Origin: Rhodopirellula europaea 6C
GTDB taxonomy: Bacteria > Planctomycetota > Planctomycetia > Pirellulales > Pirellulaceae
DNA: 64,000 bases
NCBI RefSeq assembly: GCF_000338295.1
Contig: NZ_ANMO01000168.1
Coordinates: 40,827 to 104,826, forward strand
Reading direction: 5' to 3'
Shown: positions 1 through 9,260 of the stretch, one piece after another
Layout: each line of letters starts with the position of its first letter
Position numbering within the stretch: the stretch's first letter is position 1
Translations under genes and position numbers: made by a program
Notes under the pieces: generated by a model
What the model saw: the letters and a program-made list of their open reading frames with translations, nothing else
What the model was told of the DNA's origin: nothing
Database searches by the model: none

Positions 1-126
1 GAAAACGATCAGAGTCCCGATCGCTTCCGAAGCAACATCTCCGGCCATCTCTCCATGCCAGATTCCGCGAAGGACAACCAGTCCCATGGCGAATGATCCA
101 AGCGATAGAGCCAATGATCGGGTCAC
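1..126 (-). CDS. Partial small hydrophobic protein, cut by the left window edge
   Basis: Open frame running off the window on the minus strand: 42 codons read from a GTG at 124-126, with an in-frame ATG 13 codons later, and an in-frame stop about 60 nt upstream of the GTG. The visible residues are apolar (LALSLGSFAMGLVVLRGI, then GTLIVF at the edge), which suggests a membrane protein. It lies 178 bp downstream of flhF on the same strand and could belong to the flagellar operon. No family can be named from 42 residues, and the start codon is uncertain. Confidence 0.45.
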   Translation of the reverse strand, partial: MTRSLALSLGSFAMGLVVLRGIWHGEMAGDVASEAIGTLIVF

Positions 127-304
127 GTCACCGTCCAAACAGTGGAGGCAGGCCAGAAAATAAAAACGGGTCGAATTCTTCTATCCCAAACTCGTTAAAC
201 GGACACTTCAAAAAAAGTCTCAAGTGACTTTCGTCGATCACGTGCCGTCGCAGTTCAGAGTATCGGTCAGCTTCCCGTTGATACTTCAGTCAAACTTTTC
301 GAAA

Positions 305-1696
305 TTAGGCCGCCTCGCCGTAGTGCAAAGATTCGTACCCGTCCATTGTTTCAAATCCCATCTCCCCCAATCCAGCCGTAGGCATGTGCGGCAACAATTG
401 TGCCACCAGACCCGAAGCGTCAGCCACGGCGATGTCATCGGGGACTTGCTGACCATTGGTCAGATAGCTCAGCGGCGGCGCGACGATGCGATCACGCCCC
501 GTCAACGCAGCCAACACAGATGCCATACAAGGTGTCTCATCAAGCTTGGTCAGCGTGACCGCGTTGGCTCGCACTGGGGCGAAACCTTCTAGCGTCGTTC
601 GAATGTTTTCACCCGAACTGGTCGCACTGAGAACCAAGTGTGTTTCGTCTGGATGTGCCGCTCGCAGAAACTCAGAGAGCTGTTCGATGCGGGCATCACT
701 TCGCGGGCTGCGGCCGGCGGTATCGATCAAAACCAGATCGACATCCCCCAGTGCACTCAGCGCCGTTTCCATCTGTTCGGGTTTCTCAACAACTTGCATT
801 GGCAAGTCCATGATCTCGGCGTAAGCCTTCAGCTGCTGGACCGCCGCGATTCGGTATGTGTCAATCGTTAGCAAACCAACCCGCCGACGAGCTTCGATGC
901 GGAAACCTGCCGCCAGCTTGGCTACCGTGGTGGTCTTGCCAACGCCTGTCGGTCCAACCAACGCGACCACATGACGGTCGCCAGGCTGAGTTCGAATTGG
1001 TCCACACAAGTTCAGCTCTCGTGCCACTGCTCGCTGCAGATGTTCCATCCAACGCTGGTCCGACTGCACCGCAGATTCAGAATTCGCGATTCCCGCTGCA
1101 AAGCTGGACGCCGAAGCCATCCATCTGCGAGCGGTGGCTTCTTCCACTCCAGCTTGAAGTAACCGCAACGAAAGCGAATCCGCAGGACTCAGCTCTCCAG
1201 ATGCGTAGCCCGCACCATAGAAACCGCCCTGCCCTGCCCCATGGCTTGCGTTGGCAGGACCAGAATTCCCGGTGCCTGACGACAGTTGGTGTGACGGGTC
1301 ATAGTTGTGATACGCCGCGTCAACAGGATTCTGCCCCGGGGAAACGGGTACTCCGCCGGGATTGATTGTGCCGGCGTTGAGATTAGGTGTCCCCGTTGGC
1401 GACGTGCCATAACCGGAGGATGCCGCCACGGAATTGACCGAACGGACATCAGCGGGCTGTAGCGGTTCGTCCGCGTAGTTTGCTGGAACGCGACTGCCGG
1501 AAGCATCGTGCGAAGTTCCATCCGCAGGACCACTGTGCAATCCCGCAGTGACTTCCACATGAGTCCGGCCAAGCCAGCCCATCCAGCCATTGCGGACCTG
1601 CCGCGTATGAAGCACGGAAGCTTCCGGGCCCATTTGCTCTCGGATGTCTGCAAGGGCTGCTTGCAGATTCGCTGCTCGAAAAGTTCGGATATGCAT
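305..1696 (-). CDS. flhF: Flagellar biosynthesis SRP-type GTPase FlhF
   Basis: 463-residue SRP-family GTPase that places and numbers flagella with FlhA at the membrane. The N-terminal FlhF segment (MHIRTFRAANLQAALADI) is followed by a long low-complexity linker (about 55-165). The NG domain has the P-loop GPTGVGKTTT (248-257), DTYR (279-282), DTAGR (325-329) and TKLDE (383-387). The ATG at 1694-1696 shares one base with the flhA TGA stop (TGATG), so translational coupling is likely; a TTG one codon upstream is a less likely start. The linker holds the GAGQGG peptide encoded by the dispersed G-rich repeat at 1224-1240. Confidence 0.95.
   Translation of the reverse strand: MHIRTFRAANLQAALADIREQMGPEASVLHTRQVRNGWMGWLGRTHVEVTAGLHSGPADGTSHDASGSRVPANYADEPLQPADVRSVNSVAASSGYGTSPTGTPNLNAGTINPGGVPVSPGQNPVDAAYHNYDPSHQLSSGTGNSGPANASHGAGQGGFYGAGYASGELSPADSLSLRLLQAGVEEATARRWMASASSFAAGIANSESAVQSDQRWMEHLQRAVARELNLCGPIRTQPGDRHVVALVGPTGVGKTTTVAKLAAGFRIEARRRVGLLTIDTYRIAAVQQLKAYAEIMDLPMQVVEKPEQMETALSALGDVDLVLIDTAGRSPRSDARIEQLSEFLRAAHPDETHLVLSATSSGENIRTTLEGFAPVRANAVTLTKLDETPCMASVLAALTGRDRIVAPPLSYLTNGQQVPDDIAVADASGLVAQLLPHMPTAGLGEMGFETMDGYESLHYGEAA
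1224..1240. repeat. Dispersed G-rich 17-mer, copy inside flhF
   Basis: CCGCCCTGCCCTGCCCC on the plus strand, G-rich on the coding strand. An identical copy lies at 42008-42024 inside the SF2 helicase gene, and a one-mismatch copy at 17790-17806 inside the PP2C gene. Shorter relatives sit at 7387-7399, about 23898-23914 and 56204-56215 in non-coding leaders. In all three genes it is read in the same frame as GAGQGG. Confidence 0.6.
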
Positions 1697-3759
1697 CAAT
1701 CACTCACCACGCCGTGTGACTGGATTTTTGTGTCTTGTGTGATCTCGTTGTACGACAACACACGAACGCGGGGCATCGATCCTGCGATGATCTGGCGAAG
1801 TCCCGGACGAATCCGAGGACTGACCAAAATGATCGGGGTATGTCCCAACGTGATTAGTTTCTTAACGGCTTGGGAGATTTTGTCGCAAGTCGAGTCCACT
1901 GCTTGAGGACTCATCCGAACAAAAAGTCCTCGCTCGGTATGTTCGATTCCTGCCGCAATGCGGTCTTCCATCGCTGGGTCGAGCGCCACCACATGCAGTT
2001 GGCCCAATTCGTCGCGGTAGCGTGTGCTGATCGTTCTCGCCAAACGGTGACGAACATATTCGCTGAGCCAAATCGGATCCTTCGTCCGCCCCGCATGATC
2101 GCCCAGAGTCTCCAAGATGATGGCCAATTGTCGAATCGGCACATCTTCGCGAAGCAACGTCTGCAGGACTTGTTGGACATCGCTGATCTTCAGCATGCCT
2201 GGAATCAATTCCTCCACGACAGCCGGAGCCGCGTCTTTCAATTCGTCGATCAAATGCTTCGTTGCATCGCGGGTCAACAATTCGTCCGCATGACGGCGAG
2301 CCAACTCTTGCAAGTGAGTTGCCAAGACCGCACCGGGCTCGACCGTTGTGTAACCATAAATCGCGGCTTGTTCGCGGCGGATCGGATCGATCCAAACCGC
2401 TGGTTCGCCAAACGTTGGATCTTTCGTCGGTTCCCCATCAATCACACCCGTCGTGTGTCCGCTGTCGATTGCCAACAAGCGATCCGGCAGGACACGTTGT
2501 TTGGTCAGTGGGTTTCCGGCGATTCGGATTTCGTATTCGTAATCGTGCAGATTCATGTCGTCGCGAATCCGCACCTTGGGCAGCACCACACCGATGTCGC
2601 CCGCGATTGAATGTCGGACACCCGTGATCCGCTGCATCAGATCGCCGCCACGGTTCGGGTCAGCCAACGACAACAATCCCAGACCGATGGCCAATTCCAT
2701 CGGGTCCACGTTCAAGTAATCCTCGACCCGCTTTTCGGCCGGTGCGGACGCGGCAGCCTGTTCGGCCTCTTCGGCGTCCAACTCGTCTTGTTCGTCTTGT
2801 TTGTTTTGCCGGTTCATGACCACGGCCAAACCGATGCAACTGGCTCCCAGTGTCGCCATCGGCAGTGCTGGCAAGCTGGTCAAAATCAACAACGAAAGAA
2901 AGCCGCCGGCAACAGCGAGTGCTTTTGGATTGCTGAACAACTGCTGCAAGAACTGCTCAGGCAAACTGGCTTTGCGAGCACTCCGGGTGACCAACAAACC
3001 CGCGGCCAACGAGATCAACAGCGCGGGCACCTGACTGACCAAACCGTCACCGATGGTCAGTTTGGTAAATAGCTCCGCAGCTTCGGAAACGGTCATTCCG
3101 TACCGCATGACGCCGATGTACAGACCACCGGCCACGTTGACCAACGTGATCACGATGCCAGCGATGGCATCCCCGCGAACAAACTTACTGGCACCATCCA
3201 TCGCCCCGTAAAAGTCGGCTTGGTTGGCGATCTCTTCACGGCGACGCTGGGCTTCCTTTTCGTCAATCAAACCCGCGTTCATGTCGGCATCGATCGCCAT
3301 CTGGCGACCTGGCATCCCGTCCAACGCGAATCGGGCGGCAACTTCACTGATCCGAGTCGCACCCTTGGTGATCACGATGAACTGAATCAACACGATGATC
3401 ACAAAGATAATGATCCCGATTTCGATCCTGTCCCCGGCGACAAATTCACCGAAACCTTGGATCACACCGCCAGCGGCACCGCCACTGCCGGACTCGGTAC
3501 TGGTCAAAATCAATCGCGTTGTGGCGACGTTCAGCACCAAACGGGCGAGCGTCGTGGCCAACAACAACGACGGGAAAATGCTGAAATCCAGCGGAGTGGA
3601 GACGTACACTGTCGTCAGCAACACGATCACACCCACGGTGATGTTGGTTGCCAACAGCAAGTCCATCAGGAACGGCGGCAGCGGCACGAGAATCACCACC
3701 AAACACATGATGATGCCAATCGGCAACACCAAATCTCGGTAGCGCATCAATAACTGCAT
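1696..3759 (-). CDS. flhA: Flagellar type III export protein FlhA
   Basis: 687 residues, normal for FlhA, the inner-membrane export-gate component of the flagellar type III secretion system. The N-terminal half is polytopic (hydrophobic segments from about residue 12 to 320) and carries the FHIPEP-family stretches PLDFSIFPSLLLATTLARL and NVATTRLIL plus the cytoplasmic FHIPEP loop (ATRISEVAARFALDGMPGRQ). The C-terminal half is the cytosolic substrate-docking domain. The ATG at 3757-3759 is preceded by AAGGA about 12 nt upstream. It is first in the visible flhA-flhF unit. The rest of the flagellar cluster is not in the window. Confidence 0.96.
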   Translation of the reverse strand: MQLLMRYRDLVLPIGIIMCLVVILVPLPPFLMDLLLATNITVGVIVLLTTVYVSTPLDFSIFPSLLLATTLARLVLNVATTRLILTSTESGSGGAAGGVIQGFGEFVAGDRIEIGIIIFVIIVLIQFIVITKGATRISEVAARFALDGMPGRQMAIDADMNAGLIDEKEAQRRREEIANQADFYGAMDGASKFVRGDAIAGIVITLVNVAGGLYIGVMRYGMTVSEAAELFTKLTIGDGLVSQVPALLISLAAGLLVTRSARKASLPEQFLQQLFSNPKALAVAGGFLSLLILTSLPALPMATLGASCIGLAVVMNRQNKQDEQDELDAEEAEQAAASAPAEKRVEDYLNVDPMELAIGLGLLSLADPNRGGDLMQRITGVRHSIAGDIGVVLPKVRIRDDMNLHDYEYEIRIAGNPLTKQRVLPDRLLAIDSGHTTGVIDGEPTKDPTFGEPAVWIDPIRREQAAIYGYTTVEPGAVLATHLQELARRHADELLTRDATKHLIDELKDAAPAVVEELIPGMLKISDVQQVLQTLLREDVPIRQLAIILETLGDHAGRTKDPIWLSEYVRHRLARTISTRYRDELGQLHVVALDPAMEDRIAAGIEHTERGLFVRMSPQAVDSTCDKISQAVKKLITLGHTPIILVSPRIRPGLRQIIAGSMPRVRVLSYNEITQDTKIQSHGVVSD

Positions 3760-3957
3760 CGCCGGTCGTTCCTTCGGGCTCGAGCGTACTCATCTCATGG
3801 CAGCACCTTCCCGGTGCTCCCCAAGCCCGACGGTATCAAAACTTCTTTTTCGTCGAAAGTGAAGAATTCGACTCAAGTTAGGAGGATGATCGACCGAGAA
3901 AGCGGCGACATTTCCAACGCACGGACTTTCACATGTGAACGCCGAACCAGACCGGCT
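3760..3957 (-). promoter_or_regulatory. flhA leader with hairpin and 12-bp palindrome
   Basis: This 198-bp gap upstream of flhA holds a 6-bp stem hairpin (AGCACC at 3802-3807, GGTGCT at 3813-3818) and a perfect 12-bp palindrome TTCACATGTGAA at 3928-3939. Either could be a regulatory element of the flagellar unit. I saw no convincing sigma-54 or sigma-28 core promoter. The palindrome sits only 19 bp from the end of the upstream gene. Confidence 0.3.
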
Positions 3958-4836
3958 TCAGGCCTTCACCTGCAAACCAGAAAACGCCTTTTGCAGTCCG
4001 AGTTTGCCGATTTCGGCTTGGATTGCTTTCGCATCAGCGTTTTCGAGCGTCAACGAGATCTCATCGGCCAACAATTGAGCAAACAGAGACCGAGCGATCG
4101 GCAACTGCCGCTTCACCTCGGAGGCGGATACGCTGCGTTCAGCCAACTCAGCGACCCGACCAGCAATCACCTCGGACGATTCACCAGAATGGTCCGCGAC
4201 CATTCGCATCACGTCGTGAACCAAGTCGTTGACTGGCTCGATAGCGACCACACCAGCATCGCCCGAATCGACTTCACCTGATTCAATTCGGTGAGCCCGC
4301 GTTCTTTCACGATGCTGCTCACGCTCGAGAGCCCGCCAAGTCCTCTGCAGCAATCCTTCTCGCCAATAACTGAGCCACTTGCGTGATTCTGTTTTCGCGG
4401 AATCCAGATCCAATTCACGCGGAGCGACCGATTCGCCGGCTTTTTTCGCCTTGGCCTCGATCTCGGTTACCCGAGCTTTCGCGGCCGAGCGGAGCCCGAG
4501 AATCAAAAAGTCCCGCAATCGGCCCTTCGCGTGACCGGAATACCCGGCTTTGACCAAATGCGAAATCAGAATAGCCAACGCCCGATCCGCATCCGATTCA
4601 CTGCCCAATACATCCGTCAGCAACCGACGCATCGGCGGCAAATAACGCAGCACAAACCCGGCGGCGCTGCCCGCTCCGGTCCATGTCTGCCGAGATCGGC
4701 TGAGCCGCACCTCCGATGAGCCGGTCAGCGATGATGCTGCCAGATCGCCCGCATTCGCTGACTTCGATAGCTCTTCGCGAGCCGAAGCATCAGCGTCGGT
4801 CGAAGTGTTGGGATGGGAAACGGCCGGAGGATTCAT
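3958..4836 (-). CDS. Sigma-70-like protein (remote), paired with a Ser/Thr kinase
   Basis: 292 residues with no catalytic motif. The arrangement resembles the extracytoplasmic-function sigma factors that planctomycetes encode next to Ser/Thr kinases: a region-2-like helical stretch (about 60-125, with GRLRDFLILGLRSAAKAR, like the KGRFRxFL signature), a tryptophan-rich middle (YWREGLLQRTWRAL, 157-170), and a region-4-like tail (about 220-262, SASEVKRQLPIARSLFAQLL) where HTH recognition helices would lie. The kinase gene lies 117 bp upstream on the same strand. The match is by pattern only; divergence is high, so it may be an atypical or non-functional sigma factor. Confidence 0.6.
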   Translation of the reverse strand: MNPPAVSHPNTSTDADASAREELSKSANAGDLAASSLTGSSEVRLSRSRQTWTGAGSAAGFVLRYLPPMRRLLTDVLGSESDADRALAILISHLVKAGYSGHAKGRLRDFLILGLRSAAKARVTEIEAKAKKAGESVAPRELDLDSAKTESRKWLSYWREGLLQRTWRALEREQHRERTRAHRIESGEVDSGDAGVVAIEPVNDLVHDVMRMVADHSGESSEVIAGRVAELAERSVSASEVKRQLPIARSLFAQLLADEISLTLENADAKAIQAEIGKLGLQKAFSGLQVKA

Positions 4837-4953
4837 CCCCGCATTCTAACTCAGCCATGTCACCAAGTAGCCTCACAGACCCCCGAAACCCCGCATCTTG
4901 TCGCTAAATTCGGCTGCCAAGGACATATCCACTTTCGGGAAAACGGCTTCCGC

Positions 4954-7170
4954 TCAATCTGTTTTCCAGCGAACCGCCAAACCGGGGGCCAATTCAGGCG
5001 AACGGTCTCGGGAGTTGAAGCGGGTGCTATTTCCCAACCATCCTTCCTGCGACAACACCAGCGTGACGACACCGGGAGACGATCGCAAAAAATCATCCAA
5101 CGCTCTGGAAACGAAGCGGATTCCGTCGGGCTGGTCCTTCAAACCTTCCCCCGAATTATCGAACTGCAACTTACCGAGCGGGACCAAATCGCTCAGGCCA
5201 TTTGCCACGGGACTGGCCTCAAACGAGAGAGCCCCTTCTCCGGTTTCGCTCCAATCCAGCGGGCCGATGCCACCGGGGGTCCTCAAATCCGATGGCCAAC
5301 CGTGGACCAAAATCTGTCCCGCACCGGGGTGCGAATTCGGAGCCATGCTCAGCAACAAAGCGGAACGATCGATTCGCTGCAGAACAGAGCTTGCCGAATC
5401 ATCCCCGGCCCCAGACGGCGGAGCCAACTGCGTCAGATCAAACCTCAGAAAAGCGATCGCCAACACATCTTTGCCGTTCGCTCCATCTCGATGAGCAACG
5501 ACGGCGGGCTGCTTTCCAAAGTCCTCCTCGCTTCCTTTGCGAACATATGTGTCCGCACCTTTTCCGGCACGCGTTCGAATGGTTTCAAACCCCAACAGAT
5601 CGCCGGACTGCAAATTTTCGGTGACTTCGAATTGAGATGTCATCGAGTCAACGTGTGCCCCCGCCGGCGATTGCAGTTCGAAGATCACATCAAAACGCTC
5701 CTGGGCCAAGTTGTTGGTCAAGAACTGAACCTCGATCGATTGGGTCTCGCCCGGCGCCGGCAACTGCCTTGGCGAAAAGGATCGGGGAAACGCGGGAGCC
5801 TTGCGCTTGAGCTGCCCTTCTTGTTGCAAATAGGTCGTGATGCGAGCGACCTGCCCCGCTTGCGAATAACGAACTCGCGGATCGTTTTCACGCGAGTCGG
5901 CTTGGTTGGTCAACTGCAACCGAAACCTGGCCATTTCGCCAACGGGAATCTCGGAATCAGCAATGACCTTTCCCGTTAGCTGCAACGCTCCCAGTTCAGC
6001 AGCCAGTACCGAGGGTGCAGCGTCAGCCGTCGAAGCCGACTTCACTGATTCCATCGGCGTGCTCTTCGAAGCTTTGTCGCTTAGCCCCCACCACACTCCG
6101 CCGGCAATCAGTGCGACAACGGCCAACCCGGCGACGGCAAACAATGCCTTGTTTCCTCCACCGCTGGTCGTCTTCGTCGTCGCAGTCGACTGAGAGCCCT
6201 CTGCCACCGACGAACCGTTGCTCGACGTCGGATCGACTTCGATCGCCAAGCCTGCTTGTTTGGATTGTTGAATTTGCTCCGACACTGCCATCAGTGCTTT
6301 GCGAAAGTGCCCCGCTGTTTCGTATCGCTGCCCGGGTTCCTTGGACAACAACCTCATGATCAGTCGTTCGAGCGGTTCGGGCACATCGACTGGTTCACCG
6401 TTTTGCTTTCGTTGGGAAAGAGTCAACGGTTCACGGCAGAGAATGTTGACGAGTTGTGAGGGCGTGTTGGACGCCAGCAACGGAACCTTCCCCGCACACA
6501 TCTCATACATCACAACACCGAGCGAATAGAGATCGGTGCGTTCATCGACCGTTTCGTTGCGAGCTTGTTCGGGCGACAAGTAACCCGGTGTGCCGACGAC
6601 GCTGTCACCGCGAGCCAAACCTTGCACCGCCGATCCAGCGACCGCCAAACCAAAGTCCAAAATCTTGACGCGTTCGGAAGGCGATTGAATCCACAGGTTT
6701 GCCGGTTTGATGTCTCGGTGAATGATCCCTCGATCGTGAGCGGCTTCCAAACCCAAGGCGACTTGATCTGCGATCGCGATCACTTCCTCTGAGCTGAATT
6801 GGCGACCGGATTGCAGCAGCTCCTCCAACGTTCCTCCCTGCAACAACTCCATCGCCAAGAAAGGTGTGCCATTGCGTTGGCCAACCTCGAACAGCGTCGC
6901 GACATTGTCATGATGAACCGCGGCCATCGAGCGAGCTTCCTCGACGATCCGCTTGCGACTGTTCGGCGATTTCGCGAATCGCTCGTTCATCACCTTGAGA
7001 GCCACGGTGCGTTGCAACCGAGTGTCTTGCGCTCGGTAGACATGCCCCATGCCGCCCTGACCGAGCAACTTGATCACACGATACGGCCCCAATCGGCCCA
7101 ATTCGCCAGCTGCTTCTGGGGGATCCAAAAACTCAGGGGGTGAATCAGGTGCGGGCGGTGAATCGGTCAT
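4954..7170 (-). CDS. Membrane-anchored Ser/Thr protein kinase
   Basis: 738 residues. The cytoplasmic Hanks-type kinase domain spans about 30-295: glycine loop GQGGMG (37-42), lysine in VALK (59), HRDIKPAN (151-158), DFG (172-174) and SPE (199-201), so it should be active. A single transmembrane helix (341-362) precedes about 375 residues of extracytoplasmic domain with no PASTA repeats; that domain is unrecognised and may sense an envelope signal. I chose the ATG at 7168-7170 because the 78 codons upstream in the same frame are not protein-like. Its likely partner is the sigma-like protein downstream; the PP2C phosphatase at 17.4-18.9 kb is a candidate antagonist. Confidence 0.93.
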   Translation of the reverse strand: MTDSPPAPDSPPEFLDPPEAAGELGRLGPYRVIKLLGQGGMGHVYRAQDTRLQRTVALKVMNERFAKSPNSRKRIVEEARSMAAVHHDNVATLFEVGQRNGTPFLAMELLQGGTLEELLQSGRQFSSEEVIAIADQVALGLEAAHDRGIIHRDIKPANLWIQSPSERVKILDFGLAVAGSAVQGLARGDSVVGTPGYLSPEQARNETVDERTDLYSLGVVMYEMCAGKVPLLASNTPSQLVNILCREPLTLSQRKQNGEPVDVPEPLERLIMRLLSKEPGQRYETAGHFRKALMAVSEQIQQSKQAGLAIEVDPTSSNGSSVAEGSQSTATTKTTSGGGNKALFAVAGLAVVALIAGGVWWGLSDKASKSTPMESVKSASTADAAPSVLAAELGALQLTGKVIADSEIPVGEMARFRLQLTNQADSRENDPRVRYSQAGQVARITTYLQQEGQLKRKAPAFPRSFSPRQLPAPGETQSIEVQFLTNNLAQERFDVIFELQSPAGAHVDSMTSQFEVTENLQSGDLLGFETIRTRAGKGADTYVRKGSEEDFGKQPAVVAHRDGANGKDVLAIAFLRFDLTQLAPPSGAGDDSASSVLQRIDRSALLLSMAPNSHPGAGQILVHGWPSDLRTPGGIGPLDWSETGEGALSFEASPVANGLSDLVPLGKLQFDNSGEGLKDQPDGIRFVSRALDDFLRSSPGVVTLVLSQEGWLGNSTRFNSRDRSPELAPGLAVRWKTD

Positions 7171-7449
7171 GAAATGCCGGGTTGCGATGGGAATCCAATG
7201 CATTCCACCTGTCGTCGATGCGTTTGACCGGCTGGCAGGCCGCCCCGCCCGACTCGTTCGGCAGAATCCAACCCTGCAGGGTAAACACTGGCCCATCGCC
7301 CAACAACTCTTCCGCCACGGAAATCTGTCCCCATGGAATCCATTCCGGGTCTTGATACGATTGGCCGCTGGATTGGGCGAAGACCACCGCCCTGCCCTGA
7401 ACATCTACCCGCTCTGAACATCTAATCGCCTTCTACCCGCGACGAGCCC
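7171..7449. promoter_or_regulatory. Divergent intergenic region, kinase / yhaM
   Basis: 279 bp between the divergent starts of the kinase (minus) and the yhaM-like gene (plus), expected to hold both promoters. It includes a partial copy of the dispersed G-rich repeat (7387-7399) and two copies of CTGAACATCTA within 7396-7424. A minus-strand open frame of 80 codons from a GTG (7145-7387) has fairly gene-like codons, but it overlaps the kinase start by 26 nt and has no recognisable homologue; I did not call it. Confidence 0.4.
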
Positions 7450-8415
7450 GTGTCACGAACCGCTATCCATGATCTCGCCGACGGAATGACGTTGGCCCAG
7501 CCGTTCCAAGCTGCTGACAAACAACTGCGAGTCAATCGTCAGGGTGGCAAGTACATCCTGCTGAAGTTGTCCGACCGATCCGGCACGATCGTCGGAATGA
7601 TGTGGAACGCGGACGAAACCACCTTCGACACGTTCGACCGCGGGGACTACATCCACTGCACCGGCCGCACCCAAATCCACAACGGATCGCTGCAAGTCAT
7701 CCTGACCGAGATCCAACGCATGGATCCCGCAGAAGTGGACCAAAGTGATTTTGATCGGTTCGACGCGACCCAAGCCGACAACAACTTCACGCGTCTGAGA
7801 GAATTGCTGGCCACGATCTCCCAGCCCGCCCTGCATGCGTTGGCCCAGTCTTACCTGAACGACGAATCGTTCGTTCAATCGTTTCGACAAGCCGCCGCAG
7901 CGGTCTCCAACCATCACGCTTATCCAGGCGGACTGCTCGAACACACCGTCAACATGATGGAATTGGTCCGACTGATCTCACCGCGATATGCCAAGGTCGA
8001 CACGGACCTGTTGTTGATGGGAGCCTTCCTGCACGATCTGGGGAAGATCGACGAACTTCGAGCCAGCGGCGAGATCAGCTACACCGATCGGGGGCAACTC
8101 GTTGGGCACATCGTCATCGGCGTCCAACGCTTGGGCGAAAAGATCGCGGAAACCGAAGCCACCACCGGCCAAAAGTTTTCCACCGGACTGCGGCATCAAT
8201 TGGAACACTTGATCGTCAGTCACCACGGCGTGCTGGAATACGGCAGTCCCAAGATTCCGGTCACGCTCGAAGCGGTTGCGTTGCATCACATCGACAACCT
8301 CGATGCCAAGCTTGCCTCGTACTCTTCGATCATTGATTCCGACATCGCCGCGGATGGTAACTGGACCAACTACACCCCATCGATCGGACGCAAACTCTGG
8401 AAGGGCGACTCGTGA
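7450..8415 (+). CDS. yhaM: 3'-5' exoribonuclease YhaM-like (OB fold plus HD domain)
   Basis: 321 residues. The N-terminal OB-fold nucleic-acid-binding domain (about 20-90, [19 protein letters not shown]) is followed by an HD phosphohydrolase-type domain with H165 ([10 protein letters not shown]), the HD pair H195/D196 ([12 protein letters not shown]), a further conserved VSHHG (257-261) and the C-terminal [11 protein letters not shown]. This is the domain order of YhaM/CBF1, which trims RNA (or DNA) from the 3' end. It starts at a GTG and its TGA overlaps the GTG of queC (GTGA), so the two are translationally coupled, although no functional link is obvious. Confidence 0.88.
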   Translation: MSRTAIHDLADGMTLAQPFQAADKQLRVNRQGGKYILLKLSDRSGTIVGMMWNADETTFDTFDRGDYIHCTGRTQIHNGSLQVILTEIQRMDPAEVDQSDFDRFDATQADNNFTRLRELLATISQPALHALAQSYLNDESFVQSFRQAAAAVSNHHAYPGGLLEHTVNMMELVRLISPRYAKVDTDLLLMGAFLHDLGKIDELRASGEISYTDRGQLVGHIVIGVQRLGEKIAETEATTGQKFSTGLRHQLEHLIVSHHGVLEYGSPKIPVTLEAVALHHIDNLDAKLASYSSIIDSDIAADGNWTNYTPSIGRKLWKGDS

Positions 8416-9149
8416 ATTCGACCTCACAACCTCAATCCAATTCCACCTCGCAAGACGCTGGCAAAGCGGTTGTGTTGCTGTCCGGTGGACTGGACAGCGC
8501 CACCTGCGTCGCCATCGCCCGCGACAAAGGATTCGAAGTCCACGCGATCAGTTTTCGGTACGGCCAACGCCATGACGGCGAACTCGACCGCGCGGCGAAG
8601 CAAGCCAGTTTGATGGGCGTGGTGTCACACCGCGTGATCGACATCGACTTGGCGCAGCTTGGCGGGTCCGCCCTGGTGGACTCGTCCATCGCCGTCCCCA
8701 AATCGGATCACGTTGACAAAATTGCGGGCGACATTCCGGTGACCTACGTCCCAGCACGCAACACAATCTTTCTGTCCTACGCCTTAGCGGTTGCAGAAAC
8801 GTTGGGCTCACGAGACATCTTCATCGGCGTCAACGCGCTCGACTACAGCGGCTACCCGGATTGCCGTCCAGAGTTCATTGACGCATTTCAAACGATGGCA
8901 CGCTTGGCCACCAAAGCAGGTGTGGAAGACGCGCACTCGCTCACCATTCACACGCCTCTGTTGCACTGGACGAAAGCCGAGATCATCCAGCGCGGCATCG
9001 AGCTCGGAGTGGACTACTCCCAAACGCTGTCCTGTTACGATCCACAAGGCAGCAGCGACGAGATGCGTCCCTGCGGCCAATGCGACGCGTGCCTGCTGAG
9101 AGCGAAAGGTTTCGCAGAAAACGAAATCGCCGATCCCGCCATCGGCTGA
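8412..9149 (+). CDS. queC: 7-cyano-7-deazaguanine synthase QueC
   Basis: 245 residues. It converts 7-carboxy-7-deazaguanine to preQ0 with ATP and ammonia in queuosine synthesis. The PP-loop is SGGLDS (24-29), the substrate region is [11 protein letters not shown] (112-122), and the C-terminal zinc site has C208, C221, C224 and C227 (PCGQCDAC). The first roughly 16 residues are an unconserved Ser/Gln/Asn-rich extension, so a later start is possible, but the GTGA overlap with yhaM supports the GTG at 8412. queD, queE and queF are not in the window. Confidence 0.95.
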   Translation: MNSTSQPQSNSTSQDAGKAVVLLSGGLDSATCVAIARDKGFEVHAISFRYGQRHDGELDRAAKQASLMGVVSHRVIDIDLAQLGGSALVDSSIAVPKSDHVDKIAGDIPVTYVPARNTIFLSYALAVAETLGSRDIFIGVNALDYSGYPDCRPEFIDAFQTMARLATKAGVEDAHSLTIHTPLLHWTKAEIIQRGIELGVDYSQTLSCYDPQGSSDEMRPCGQCDACLLRAKGFAENEIADPAIG

Positions 9150-9213
9150 GACAACGATCCGGTTGATGTGGACTTGGTTGCGATGACGCTTGGCCGTTGA
9201 GGCCTGCCCGACG

Positions 9214-9235
9214 GAACAGTTGAGGACAACTGTTC
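9214..9235. terminator. Perfect hairpin between convergent genes
   Basis: GAACAGTTG (9214-9222), loop AGGA, CAACTGTTC (9227-9235): a perfect 9-bp stem between the 3' ends of queC (plus) and the secreted-protein gene (minus). There is no clear U-tract on either side, so it could be a bidirectional transcript end or a dispersed intergenic palindrome rather than a classical terminator. Confidence 0.5.
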
Positions 9236-9260
9236 TACTCTCGCACCCCGAAGGGTTAGC

